NCBI GenBank assembly: GCA_049510055.1
Contig: JBEKZI010000039.1
Span: forward strand, 1 to 17,404
Direction of reading: 5' to 3'
Length of the DNA stretch: 17,404 nucleotides
Origin: JALHTV01 sp049510055
GTDB lineage: Bacteria; Planctomycetota; Phycisphaerae; SM23-33
The notes below the pieces were generated by a model, which searched no databases, was not told where the DNA came from, and saw only the letters and a program-made list of their open reading frames with translations. The translations under genes and the position numbers were made by a program. How positions within the stretch are numbered: the first letter of the stretch is position 1; each line of letters begins with the position of its first letter. Below, piece by piece: positions 6,489 to 14,286 of the stretch.

Positions 6489-7907
6489 TCACGGCTGGGG
6501 CTTCACGTTGCGATACACGTAGATCCGTTCGGGCGTCATGTAGGTGACGTCGATCTCGCGCCGCAGGACCTTGTAGCCGACCTCGGCAATCGTCCGGCTG
6601 AGTTCCTGCTGCTTGAGGTTACTGAAGGCCAGCAGGCGGCGCGGGTCCTTGCTGCCGGGGACCGTCATCAGCAGCGCGACGTTGATCCCGTTGTAGGTGG
6701 GGTTGCCGCCGCTCCAGACGCTGATCTGCCGCAGGTCGCCGTCGGCGATGGGGATGGCCAGTAGCCGCACCAATCCCCAGCCCAGGCCGGGTAACTCCAT
6801 GCGGGCGGCGCTGCCCTTCTCCAGCGGCTCGAACAGAACGCTGACGCTCTGGGCCGGCGGGCGGTCGGGCATTACCGTCATTCGCACCGTGCCCCGAAGA
6901 CTCATGTCCGGCTGCATGAAGTAGAGATCCTTCAGTTCCAGCTTCTTGCCCGGCTTGGTCTTGAAGGTCATCGAGACGACCGCGTGGCCGTCGAAGCGGC
7001 GGTATTCGATCTCCACATAGTCCATGCGGCCCCACTGGCGCAGCAGCACCTCAAACACGCGCAGCACGGCGGGCAGACCCTTGAGCGAACTGCGGACGAG
7101 CTGCTCGGCCGGGTCGTCGCCGGGGGTCTCGGGGGCCTGGGGCAGCGCGCCGGCGAGCATCTGCTGGAGGTTCTTTTGGAGGTCCCCCGGGTTGCGGGCC
7201 TGCTGCATGACGGTCACGACCTGCTGGGCCAGGCCCATGGGCACGGCCTTGTTGACGGCACTGAACCCCACGCGCAGGATCGCCTGAGTCACGACCAGTC
7301 GCAGGTTCCTCTGTTCCGCCGGCGACATGCCGGCCAGCAGCGCGCTGCCGCTCCACTCGTGGAGCAGCCCGGTCAGCATGGTGATGGCGGGACCTGCCGC
7401 CCAGTCGGTCGGCTTGTCCTCAGGACCCAAGCGGCTTTCGAGACGCGTGAATTTCTCCGCGTCCACCAGTGCACCGGCCAGGGCCTCGGCCCAGCGGGTG
7501 GGGCTGCCCAACCGACCGGCCTCGGCACTCTCCCGCAACCGCAGGATGACCTGTCGCGCGTTCGCCAGCGAGTCGGCGATCCTTTCCGAATGGGCCGGGC
7601 TGACGGAAATGTCGATGCGTGGCTGGGCCGGGCCTTCGCGAAGCTTCTGCATCGCCTCGGCGGTGCTCCCCGTCGCCACGATAGCGTTGGGCTCCTGGTG
7701 GAAGACCCAGCGGCCGGGGAGCTTGCGGTTACCCAATGAAATCATGGTCGGCTCGGCTTGTGGCCAGATGTCCGGCTGGAGCTGCCAGTACTGGTCGGCC
7801 TGCGGGTTGCCGACGGGCTTGCTGGGGATGCATCCGCTGACGAGGGTCAGCGTGAGCAGGATGGCCGTCGCGGCGGCCGGCAGGACGAATCGAGGGCAGG
7901 TCGTCAT
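6489..7907 (-). CDS. Predicted lipoprotein of unknown function, 472 aa
   Basis: The N-terminus has a hydrophobic signal segment ending in the lipobox LVSGC, with Cys26 as the lipid-bearing residue, so the mature protein should be anchored in a membrane facing the periplasm. The first half (about 80-270) is mostly helical with many Ala and Leu. The second half (about 310-470) looks beta-rich, with strands such as YVEIEYRRF, AVVSMTFKTK and GTVRMTVMP. I recognise no family. The ATG overlaps the stop of the upstream HAD-like lipoprotein gene by four bases (7904-7907), so the two are co-translated and probably act in the same envelope process. Confidence 0.82.
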   Translation of the reverse strand: MTTCPRFVLPAAATAILLTLTLVSGCIPSKPVGNPQADQYWQLQPDIWPQAEPTMISLGNRKLPGRWVFHQEPNAIVATGSTAEAMQKLREGPAQPRIDISVSPAHSERIADSLANARQVILRLRESAEAGRLGSPTRWAEALAGALVDAEKFTRLESRLGPEDKPTDWAAGPAITMLTGLLHEWSGSALLAGMSPAEQRNLRLVVTQAILRVGFSAVNKAVPMGLAQQVVTVMQQARNPGDLQKNLQQMLAGALPQAPETPGDDPAEQLVRSSLKGLPAVLRVFEVLLRQWGRMDYVEIEYRRFDGHAVVSMTFKTKPGKKLELKDLYFMQPDMSLRGTVRMTVMPDRPPAQSVSVLFEPLEKGSAARMELPGLGWGLVRLLAIPIADGDLRQISVWSGGNPTYNGINVALLMTVPGSKDPRRLLAFSNLKQQELSRTIAEVGYKVLRREIDVTYMTPERIYVYRNVKPQP

Positions 7908-8938
7908 GGCGGGTTCCCTCCGGTGTCTGTGGGCTGGATCCGGGTGTCGGGGGTGGCGGCCGCATCGGCCTGCGCCGGGGCTGTCGTCGAGGCCCCGGCC
8001 TTGCGGGCCTGATCCTGCAGCAGAGAGACCATGGCTGAGGGCGGGAACTTCTGCCCGTCAAAAATGCCGCGCTCGATCTGGTCCCAACTGCTGACCACTT
8101 GCACGGTCGCGGGCAGCGTACGGATGTCGGCGGCCAGGTCGAGCATCTCCTGCGGAGTCTTCAACGTCTGCGTCTGGACGATCAGGTAGGCCTGGGCCCC
8201 GTTGGCCTGGTAGGCCTGGGTGTCGGAGATCTTGTCGCCCACACCGATGCGGATGTGGGTGAATTGCTTGTGAATCTCCGCCAGCCGCGTCGACTTGAAC
8301 TGCTTGCTGCCGCCGGCGAAGTCCTTCAAACTCGACAGCAGCATCGGCGCCCGCGGGTAGCCGTTGTCGGCCAGCCACTGCTTGCTCTTGGGGCCGAAGT
8401 ACTCCGACCGGTTCGTCAGGTAGACAACGGTGTAGTCCTTCGCCAACCGCTGCATGACGCGGGCGGAATTCGCCATCGGCTTAGGCTGACCAAAAAGCAC
8501 CTGCTTGAAGCCCGACTCGACGACGGTCTGGTCGAGATCCACGATCAGCAGCGGCGTGTCGGCGGGGCGGCTGGCAATGAAGATGTCCATCGGTTCCGGC
8601 GGCGCCTGCGAAAAGCCGGTCGGCGCCGGCTGGGCCTTGAAGATGTAATCGCCCGGCCTCTCGGCCGTGAAGGAAGCCCGAGCGTAGCCGTCCTGATCGG
8701 TCAGGGCGGCGGCATAGAGATCGGGGCCCAGGAAATACTTGATGGTGTAGCCAGGCTGGTTGGTGAGCAGGTCACCCGCCTGGAGCCTGGTTTGCAGCAC
8801 CACGGCCTCCCCGGGCGTGGTGAGCTGGTCGTAGCCCACAAAGAAGTAGGTGCCCTCGGTGCCCAGCAGCACGTGTTGCGTGCCGCAGCCACCGAGCAGC
8901 AGCCCAGCCAATGACAAGACGGCGAGGGTCCGACGCAT
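7904..8938 (-). CDS. Lipoprotein with beta domain and HAD/LNS2-like phosphatase domain
   Basis: This 344-residue protein starts at the ATG complementary to 8936-8938, with GGAG six bases upstream. The signal peptide ends in LLLGGC (Cys18). Residues about 30-103 look like an Ig-like beta domain (GEAVVLQTRLQ, DGYARASFTAERPGDYIFKA). Residues about 128-275 carry the HAD phosphatase motifs: LLIVDLDQTVV (nucleophile Asp134 and Asp136), VVYLTNRSEY (Thr175), a Lys in KSKQW or the following loop, and GVGDKISDTQAY (Asp235, Asp239). The layout resembles the LNS2/lipin and App1 phosphatidate-phosphatase type, often seen with lipid substrates. The tail is Ala/Pro/Thr-rich. A periplasmic lipid or phosphoester phosphatase is likely but the substrate is not shown. 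It forms an operon with the next lipoprotein gene. Confidence 0.8.
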   Translation of the reverse strand: MRRTLAVLSLAGLLLGGCGTQHVLLGTEGTYFFVGYDQLTTPGEAVVLQTRLQAGDLLTNQPGYTIKYFLGPDLYAAALTDQDGYARASFTAERPGDYIFKAQPAPTGFSQAPPEPMDIFIASRPADTPLLIVDLDQTVVESGFKQVLFGQPKPMANSARVMQRLAKDYTVVYLTNRSEYFGPKSKQWLADNGYPRAPMLLSSLKDFAGGSKQFKSTRLAEIHKQFTHIRIGVGDKISDTQAYQANGAQAYLIVQTQTLKTPQEMLDLAADIRTLPATVQVVSSWDQIERGIFDGQKFPPSAMVSLLQDQARKAGASTTAPAQADAAATPDTRIQPTDTGGNPP

Positions 8939-8953
8939 AGTATTCTCCGATAG

Positions 8954-8985
8954 GCCCTCTGGCGCTGTCGACATCGCCAGGGGGC
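8954..8985 (-). promoter_or_regulatory. Inverted repeat in the leader of the HAD-like lipoprotein gene
   Basis: GCCCTCTGGCG (8954-8964) and CGCCAGGGGGC (8975-8985) form an 11-bp stem with one T-G pair and a ten-base loop. It ends about 15 bases before the start codon at 8938 and beside the GGAG site, so in the mRNA it could affect ribosome access. It also sits in the 134-bp divergent promoter region and could be an operator. Confidence 0.35.
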
Positions 8986-9072
8986 GCACGTGGCAAATTG
9001 TAGCCGCGAAGGGGGCTGTCCGCGACGGTTGAGGCGGGTAGAATGTTTCAACCTGTCTGGAAAGGGAGACGC

Positions 9073-9969
9073 ATGCGAACCGCGGCCGCCTTCAGAGGGA
9101 TCGTTGCGGCGCTGGCGATGACGGCGATGCTGGCCGGCTGCCAGGCGTCTGTCGTGGAGATCCATCACCATGCCCCGGCCGACGTGCCGATCCCGGCGGC
9201 GGTATCGGTGGGCACGGTGGAGGTGACCGGCGCGGAGAGCGACTTTGCACGCGGCTACCTGGGCGAGCAGCTTTCGCAGAAGCTGGCACATGGCCAGGCG
9301 ACGGGCGGTTCCCCGGTCGCGGTGATCGGCGCCCGGGCGACGATCGAAACCGGCCAGCAGGAAGGGCAGCGACAGGTGCGTCTGTTGCGGCCGGGCAAGC
9401 CGGCGCGCTTTGAAACGCAAACGTTGCCGACGCTGCAGCGGACGGCCAAGGTCGACTGTGCCTTTGTGCTTCAGTGTCCGGGCCTGGCCCGGCCGGTGCT
9501 GCTGGCCACATCGGCCACGTATGACAGCTACGAGGACCCGCGTGTCCGGGCGCCCGACGGGCTGCAGCGCAGCGACGACCCGCAGGCCATGTATCCGCCC
9601 CAGCAGATTGTGCGGGAGCTGCTGGATGACTGCGTGAAGCAGCTGGTAGCCATGACGTCGCCGTTGGAGTCCTGCGAGACGGTCAGACTGCGACCGACGT
9701 GGGCGGCGGCCGATGGATTGTCGCTGGTGCGGAAGACCCGGCTTGCCCAGGCGGCCCAGGTGCTGGAGCAACAGACCCAGAAGCATCCTAAGGACGCGGC
9801 GCTGTGGTTCGACCTGGCCGTCGTCGAGGAACTGCTGGGCCGTTATGACCAGGCCGAGACGCATTACCGCCAGGCACTGGACCTCGAAAAGCCCAAGGAC
9901 GACGAAACCCAAGCGCGGCTCAAGGGGGTCCGGGCTTTGATCATCCGCCAGAAGATGACGGCGAAATAG
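9073..9969 (+). CDS. Predicted lipoprotein with C-terminal TPR repeats
   Basis: The protein is 298 residues from the ATG at 9073, which follows GGGAG by five bases. The signal peptide ends in MLAGC (Cys23). The middle (about 35-190) has alternating strands and helices, including a DFARGYLGEQLSQKLA helix. Its arrangement loosely recalls small CsgG/LpoB-like outer-membrane lipoprotein domains, but I would not assign it. The last 80 residues contain tetratricopeptide-type helices (LAQAAQVLEQQTQKHPKDAALWFDLAVVEE and the following GRYDQAETHYRQAL), which bind partner proteins. It is transcribed divergently from the HAD lipoprotein operon and is followed by a terminator. Function is unknown; an envelope scaffold or assembly role is an inference. 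Confidence 0.82.
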   Translation: MRTAAAFRGIVAALAMTAMLAGCQASVVEIHHHAPADVPIPAAVSVGTVEVTGAESDFARGYLGEQLSQKLAHGQATGGSPVAVIGARATIETGQQEGQRQVRLLRPGKPARFETQTLPTLQRTAKVDCAFVLQCPGLARPVLLATSATYDSYEDPRVRAPDGLQRSDDPQAMYPPQQIVRELLDDCVKQLVAMTSPLESCETVRLRPTWAAADGLSLVRKTRLAQAAQVLEQQTQKHPKDAALWFDLAVVEELLGRYDQAETHYRQALDLEKPKDDETQARLKGVRALIIRQKMTAK

Positions 9970-10058
9970 TGGACGGTGGAGAGTGAACAAAGCGGCGGCT
10001 GGTTGCTCTTGAGGAAATGGACCGCCGCGTTGGGGCTATTAGGTAAGCGGATGAGGCC

Positions 10059-10084
10059 ACGCCGAGGACCACAAGTCTCGGCGT
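10059..10084 (+). terminator. Rho-independent terminator after the TPR lipoprotein gene
   Basis: ACGCCGAG (10059-10066) pairs perfectly with CTCGGCGT (10077-10084) around a ten-base loop, then a T-rich stretch TTTGGCTTTCT follows on the + strand. It stands about 90 bases after the stop at 9969. It could also stop the minus-strand radical SAM transcript, whose stop is at 10115. Confidence 0.6.
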
Positions 10085-10114
10085 TTGGCTTTCTGTGCAT
10101 CTCTCCGCGAGAAG

Positions 10115-12013
10115 TTACGGGCGACGGTTGGGTCCAGGCCGGACGCACTCGCTACGCGGCAGAAGCGGCGCAGGGTCCGTGCGAAGGCGTGGGACGGGAA
10201 CATCTGCCCCCCGTGCGTGGCTGGCGGGCCCGCCGTCCGGGGAGCACATCCGGAAAGGACTGTTCGGCAGGTCGGTCATGCGTATGATCCTGCCCAGCAT
10301 CAGCCGCACCGCCCATCCCAAGGTGCGCCGGATCGTGTGGGCCAGCCCCCACATGCCGATGATCTGCATGCCGGCAGCCTTGAGGCTCAGCTTGCGTCTG
10401 TAGTTCCACACAGAGGCAAGGAGCTGGAGCGGGTTATAGAAGAAGAGGTATGCCGCAAGGATGTTGAGTTGTTTCCGCCAAGGTTGGCTGTGGTTGGAAG
10501 CGATGATGTAGTTCCCGTCGTACATATGCGGTTCGACCAGCCGGCCGGCCACGCTGCGGTAAACCAGTCCCGATTCAAACATCCGCTCGAAGCCCTTGGA
10601 CCCCGCCGATGGCGTGAGCATCAGCACCTGCAAGCTGACGGCTCCGGCCTTGCGAAGCAGGCTGACCTGATTCAGCAACCCCCGCGCATGGCCCCGGCTG
10701 ACGAGCGGCTGGGAGTCGTGATGCATCATCATAGGCATGGGGCAGATGTTATGCCGGCACAGCAGTTGGAAGGCCTGCACGGTCTTGTCAGGGCTCTGGC
10801 CCTTGCGGACCAGCGCGCCGGTCATGTCCTCCACGCCCAGCCATAGGGCCCGCACGCCGGAGCGACCCACCAGCCACATGTGCTCCCGCATCCGCAGGGT
10901 GTCGTGCACGGTCACCTCGGTGCCCCAACGGATCTTCCTGTGCAGCCACAGGCCGCCGTACTCGGCGGAGGCAAGGGCCTCGACGATGCTCAGCGCACGC
11001 TGTGTATCGTTGAAGAAATTATCGTCGCAGCCGAAGAAGTACTGCATGCCGTACCGGCTGTAGAGGCGGTACATCTCTTCGGCCAGGCGCCGGCCGGACT
11101 TGCCCCGGTACTGGTGCTGATTGTATGCGGGAATCGGGCAGTAGTCGCACGCGAACCTGCATCCGAAGGTCATGACCAGGGAGCCGATGCGGCTATACTT
11201 TCGCACCTGGTCCGCTGGCAGAGGCCTGGAGGCCAGGGTCGCCCGACGGCTGGGCGGTTCGAGGATACTATAGCCGGCGTCCGGGAACGGCAATTCGTCC
11301 AGGTCCCCCACCAGCCGCTGGATGCCGGTGTCCACCAGTTCCAACACCCGGCCATCGGGATCCGTCCGCGGGTACACCAGGCCCGGGATGGCGTCCAGAG
11401 CGCCACGGTCGCGGGCGCGCAGAAACGTCTGGCGCAGGGGCTCACCACCTGCCCGACCCGACAGCAGCACTTCCAGCAGGTTCAGCAGGACGTACTCTTC
11501 GCCGGTGACCGCCACGTCCGCGGCGGCGTGGGGTGCGGCGTGGTCACGGTCGGGCGCATCCGTGTAGAAGACTTCCCACGGTTCATACAGGCACACAGAT
11601 CCGCCGGCAATGACCAGCGGCCGATGCTGCGGGTCGATGCGGCAGACGTCACGGATCATCGCTCTGCACGCGGCCGTATGAAGGCTCATGCTGGAGATGA
11701 GGAAGAGGTCCGGCAGTCGGCCATCCAACCGCATCTGGGACGGCCGGAAGCTCCGGTTCCACTGTTGCAGGACGATACGGGTCTTCTCGAAACCCGAGTC
11801 GACCAAGGCCGATCCGATCGCCCTCGCCCCGGCCGGCGCCATACGCACATCGGCGTAGAAGAACGGGAGCATCCGCGTCCGATGGTCGAACGCGCAGGCG
11901 ATGACGATCGTCAGATCGTGCCTGGCCGCGACGGACTTGAGCCTGCGGCGAATGTCAACGAGTTCGCCGCCGACAAGCAACTGATCTCCGGAAGCACGTA
12001 TAGGCAGCTCCAT
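10115..12013 (-). CDS. B12-binding-type radical SAM protein
   Basis: The preferred start is the ATG complementary to 12011-12013 (632 residues); an in-frame TTG at 12040 is the alternative, and an AGGAG lies about ten bases before the ATG. The N-terminal 200 residues have the Rossmann-like layout of cobalamin-binding domains (LTIVIACAFDHRTRMLPFFYADVR, GRLPDLFLISSM, PLVIAGGSV, ADVAVTGEEY) without the DxHxxG cobalamin-ligand motif, as in BchE-type enzymes. The radical SAM motif CxxxCxxC is Cys285, Cys289, Cys292 in TFGCRFACDYCPIP. After the TIM-barrel core comes a C-terminal part with hydrophobic stretches (LNILAAYLFFYNPLQLLASVW, then GMWGLAHTIRRTLGWAVRL) and a Pro/Arg-rich tail, suggesting membrane contact. 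Such enzymes methylate or rearrange unactivated carbons in lipids, cofactors or antibiotics; the substrate here is unknown. It stands alone in its operon. Confidence 0.85.
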   Translation of the reverse strand: MELPIRASGDQLLVGGELVDIRRRLKSVAARHDLTIVIACAFDHRTRMLPFFYADVRMAPAGARAIGSALVDSGFEKTRIVLQQWNRSFRPSQMRLDGRLPDLFLISSMSLHTAACRAMIRDVCRIDPQHRPLVIAGGSVCLYEPWEVFYTDAPDRDHAAPHAAADVAVTGEEYVLLNLLEVLLSGRAGGEPLRQTFLRARDRGALDAIPGLVYPRTDPDGRVLELVDTGIQRLVGDLDELPFPDAGYSILEPPSRRATLASRPLPADQVRKYSRIGSLVMTFGCRFACDYCPIPAYNQHQYRGKSGRRLAEEMYRLYSRYGMQYFFGCDDNFFNDTQRALSIVEALASAEYGGLWLHRKIRWGTEVTVHDTLRMREHMWLVGRSGVRALWLGVEDMTGALVRKGQSPDKTVQAFQLLCRHNICPMPMMMHHDSQPLVSRGHARGLLNQVSLLRKAGAVSLQVLMLTPSAGSKGFERMFESGLVYRSVAGRLVEPHMYDGNYIIASNHSQPWRKQLNILAAYLFFYNPLQLLASVWNYRRKLSLKAAGMQIIGMWGLAHTIRRTLGWAVRLMLGRIIRMTDLPNSPFRMCSPDGGPASHARGADVPVPRLRTDPAPLLPRSECVRPGPNRRP

Positions 12014-12454
12014 AACCTCTTCGCTCCTGGTGACAGCCAAGAAGTCAATTACCCACTCAGGGTACCGTGATGCTATTGTAGCAAATCCCGGTCTGCCTCG
12101 TTCCCGGCGACCCTCAGACGGCGCTTCTGGGCGACGCTGCGGCTAATGCGTTTGTGGCCAGGCCGATCCCACAGAAGGCTGTTTTCCTCCGCGAGATAGG
12201 CCATGACATCCTGTGGTGGACGGTTCATCCAACCGGCCACGGCCGCCACCAAGAAGGCCCAGGGGTTCCAGGTCACAAGACCGAGAATCGTACCGGGCCG
12301 ATGGGCATCCGGCAAGGCTGGGAGTTGGCCAGGCGAGGACGTGCAGTCCGGGTGGATTTGCCGTGCGATGGCCTGCCCCGATACTTATGATAGTACACGT
12401 CGGTTGGCGACGGCTTTCCTGTCGTGCGACACAGACCACTCAGGGAGCACAGCG
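12014..12454. other. 440-bp region between divergent genes, with transposase relic
   Basis: No intact gene is visible between the radical SAM start (12013) and the coiled-coil lipoprotein start (12455). The left half contains a degenerate transposase fragment (12073-12315). The right half must hold the promoter of the + strand lipoprotein pair; TATGAT at 12386-12391 is a possible -10 box, but no good -35 is seen at the right distance. Confidence 0.6.
12073..12315 (-). pseudogene. Degenerate N-terminal fragment of an integrase-type transposase
   Basis: The frame encodes about 80 residues with the order AGWMNRPPQDVMAYLAEEN, then RPGHKRISRSVAQKRRLRVAG, then NEADRDLL. This matches the N-terminus of integrase-core transposases whose usual text is like GW-NR-Q--VI-YL-EEN, then L--KR--L-D-QRRRLA-KGK, then GR-LL, just before the DDE catalytic region. 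The fragment stops at a TAG (12073-12075). In another frame, about 15 bases before that stop, FATIA appears where intact members have ATIVTP, so a frameshift near 12088-12100 is likely. The DDE catalytic domain is absent. No start site, terminal repeats or target duplication could be identified. It is an old, dead insertion next to the radical SAM gene. Confidence 0.65.
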
Positions 12455-12784
12455 ATGGCAAGATACTTGCTTTGTGCGAGCCTATTCCTGATCTGGATGG
12501 GCCTGCCCACGGGCTGCGTGAACGTGGACGCCAAGGCGCCCGAGAACATCTCGTGGGGCTCGCCGCCTCCTCCGGCGTCGATTCCCAGGGCCGATCCGAA
12601 CAGCAAGAGCGACCTCCTCCGCGAGAACCAGCAGCTTCGCGAGCGGGTCACCTGGCTGGAAGAGCAGAACCGCAAGTCGGCCAAGAAGCTGAAGGAGCTC
12701 GAGGACGAGCAGCGGGACATCCAGGCCGAGATGGACAAAATCGCGGCCGAGCGCGACCGCTACAGGCGCGCCGCGGACCACTAA
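12455..12784 (+). CDS. Small coiled-coil lipoprotein, first of a tandem pair
   Basis: The protein is 109 residues from the ATG at 12455, with GGGAG eight bases upstream. A short signal peptide ends in GLPTGC (Cys21), slightly atypical at -3. After a Pro-rich linker the rest (about 52-105) is a charged helix likely to form a coiled coil, with the periodic ENQQLRERVTWLEEQNRKSAKK pattern. It resembles the Lpp or spacer-type lipoproteins that bridge envelope layers, but no family was recognised. The next gene begins 18 bases downstream and its product shares the CVNV sequence after the lipid cysteine and the same layout, so the pair looks like a duplication. Function unknown. Confidence 0.82.
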   Translation: MARYLLCASLFLIWMGLPTGCVNVDAKAPENISWGSPPPPASIPRADPNSKSDLLRENQQLRERVTWLEEQNRKSAKKLKELEDEQRDIQAEMDKIAAERDRYRRAADH

Positions 12785-12802
12785 GCGGCAAGGAGAGGGT
12801 CC

Positions 12803-13147
12803 ATGCGGAACATGATGGCATTGCTGTGTCTGTTGGCTGCCGGGTCCCTCCTGGCCGGGTGCGTTAATGTCAAGGCCGACGCCAGCGGCTTCGGCAAAGG
12901 CGACGGGACAAGATACACGTCTGCGCCGCCCCCAGACCAGGCCTCCGACCCACGAAGCATCAGCGATCTGCAACGGGAGAATGCGCAGCTCCGGGGGAGG
13001 CTTGCCGAATTGGAGAAGCAGCACGCGGGCTGGCAGTCCGCCATCGATCGGCAGAAGGATAGGATCCACGACCTCCAGCGGCAGCGGGATGACCTGAAGA
13101 AGGACCGCGACCGCACCAAGAAGGCCCTGAGGCAGGAAAACGACTGA
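12803..13147 (+). CDS. Small coiled-coil lipoprotein, second of a tandem pair
   Basis: The protein is 114 residues from the ATG at 12803, with AGGAG about eight bases upstream. The signal peptide ends in SLLAGC (Cys20), a good lipobox, then CVNVKAD as in the preceding protein. A Gly/Pro-rich linker leads to a long charged helix (about 50-113: DLQRENAQLRGRLAELEKQ, then HDLQRQRDDLKKDRDRTKK). It is probably anchored in a membrane with its coiled coil in the periplasm. Co-transcription with the upstream paralogue is likely. No terminator is obvious in the 80 bases before the convergent stop at 13228. Confidence 0.84.
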   Translation: MRNMMALLCLLAAGSLLAGCVNVKADASGFGKGDGTRYTSAPPPDQASDPRSISDLQRENAQLRGRLAELEKQHAGWQSAIDRQKDRIHDLQRQRDDLKKDRDRTKKALRQEND

Positions 13148-13227
13148 GCGGCCACTTCGACCCCAGGAACACTTGCTCCAGTGACCCTACCGTCGGAAAA
13201 GATCACCCCTGAGCAAAACTCGACTGA

Positions 13228-14286
13228 TCACTCCGCCAGCGCACGCCGGCCTTCGGCCACAGTCGCCGCATTGAGAGGAATGTTGCCGCCGTCGACAACG
13301 ACTTGCTGGCCCTCTCGCGAGAGCAGAAATCGCAGGAACTCCGCCACCGGGCCACTAAGCGATTGACGCGGAGGCTTGTTCACATAGATGTAGAGGAACC
13401 GGATCAGCGGGTACTTATGGCTGCGGACGTTCTCTTCGGTCGGGGCATAGAATTGCCCATCGGCCCCGGCCAGCGGGACCGCCCGCACCCTCTTGGCCGC
13501 GAAGAAGATGCTGGCGCATCCGATCGCTTCCGGATCCGCGGCAACGCCTTGCACAATCGAGGATCCTCCCCCCTCCACCCGCAGTGACAGCCGAAATGCG
13601 CCGCCCTTCAGCACCTGCTGTTGAAAGATCTGGTGGGCGCCATCCTCGGGGCCGTACCCGTACAGAGTGATCGGACGATTGGTCCACTCCCCCCTCAGTC
13701 CGAGTTGGCCCCACGTCTCGATCGAAGTCCCGCCCCGGCGCTGCGTCCGGGAAAAGATCCCATCCAACTGCTCAAGCGTCAGCCTGGGCACCGGATTCCT
13801 CTTCTCGACGAAGATCGCCAAGGCATCGGCGGCCACTTTGATCTCGGTGGGCGGGTAGCCGTACTTCGTCGCAAAACCCTGAACTTCCTCGGGCGTGAGC
13901 GGTCGGCCCATCGGCACGATGTCGGCCCGGCCGTCCAAGAGCGCCGAGGGGCCGATGCTCGTCAGGCTCGCAGTGATTTGCAGCGTCACGTCCGGGTGCA
14001 TCCGCCTGAATTCAGCCGCGGCGCGCGCCACGAGATTGGTGGCCGTGGATTCCCCGATACTGGTGATCGTCCCCCAAAGGCCGGCCACAGGCTCATAGGG
14101 CGGCAGCACGTCGGACGAGACTCGCGTGGTCACCGCGTTACCCTTGGCGGTCGGGGGCGCCATGACGACCTTGTCGTCGGCAACCTGGCCGCGTGCGCCG
14201 CGATCACCGCTCACCGGCGGCGAGGAGCAGCCCCTCACGACGGCGCAAACGCAGGCCATGACCAGCATTACGTGCAGCCGGGTCAT
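13228..14286 (-). CDS. PstS-like periplasmic binding protein (lipoprotein)
   Basis: This 352-residue protein has a signal ending in VVRGC (Cys20) and a PBP-like fold of the PstS type: LWGTITSIGESTATNLV (70-85), AAAEFRRMHPDVTLQI, DGRADIVPMGRPLTPEEV (118-135), then VAADALAIFVEKRNPV, LTLEQLDGIFS and a late LIRFLYIYVNKPP. The ATG overlaps the stop of the gene upstream (ATGA, 14283-14286) and has AGGAG eight bases before it. PstS proteins bind phosphate for the PstCAB importer, but no pstC, pstA or pstB is next door. The usual phosphate loop with Ser-Gly-Thr reads GPEDGAHQIF here (212-221), so the ligand may not be phosphate. It may act as a sensor with the membrane-anchored partner encoded upstream. 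Confidence 0.82.
   Translation of the reverse strand: MTRLHVMLVMACVCAVVRGCSSPPVSGDRGARGQVADDKVVMAPPTAKGNAVTTRVSSDVLPPYEPVAGLWGTITSIGESTATNLVARAAAEFRRMHPDVTLQITASLTSIGPSALLDGRADIVPMGRPLTPEEVQGFATKYGYPPTEIKVAADALAIFVEKRNPVPRLTLEQLDGIFSRTQRRGGTSIETWGQLGLRGEWTNRPITLYGYGPEDGAHQIFQQQVLKGGAFRLSLRVEGGGSSIVQGVAADPEAIGCASIFFAAKRVRAVPLAGADGQFYAPTEENVRSHKYPLIRFLYIYVNKPPRQSLSGPVAEFLRFLLSREGQQVVVDGGNIPLNAATVAEGRRALAE

Noticed and set aside
8701..9990. Long minus-strand open frame of about 429 codons
   Set aside because: It overlaps the TPR lipoprotein gene and part of the HAD lipoprotein in other frames, and its translation is Arg/His/Gln-rich without any recognisable domain. It is a product of high GC content.
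10880..12070. Plus-strand open frame of about 396 codons
   Set aside because: It lies antisense to the B12-type radical SAM gene, which has clear motifs. The antisense translation has no domain or good start site.
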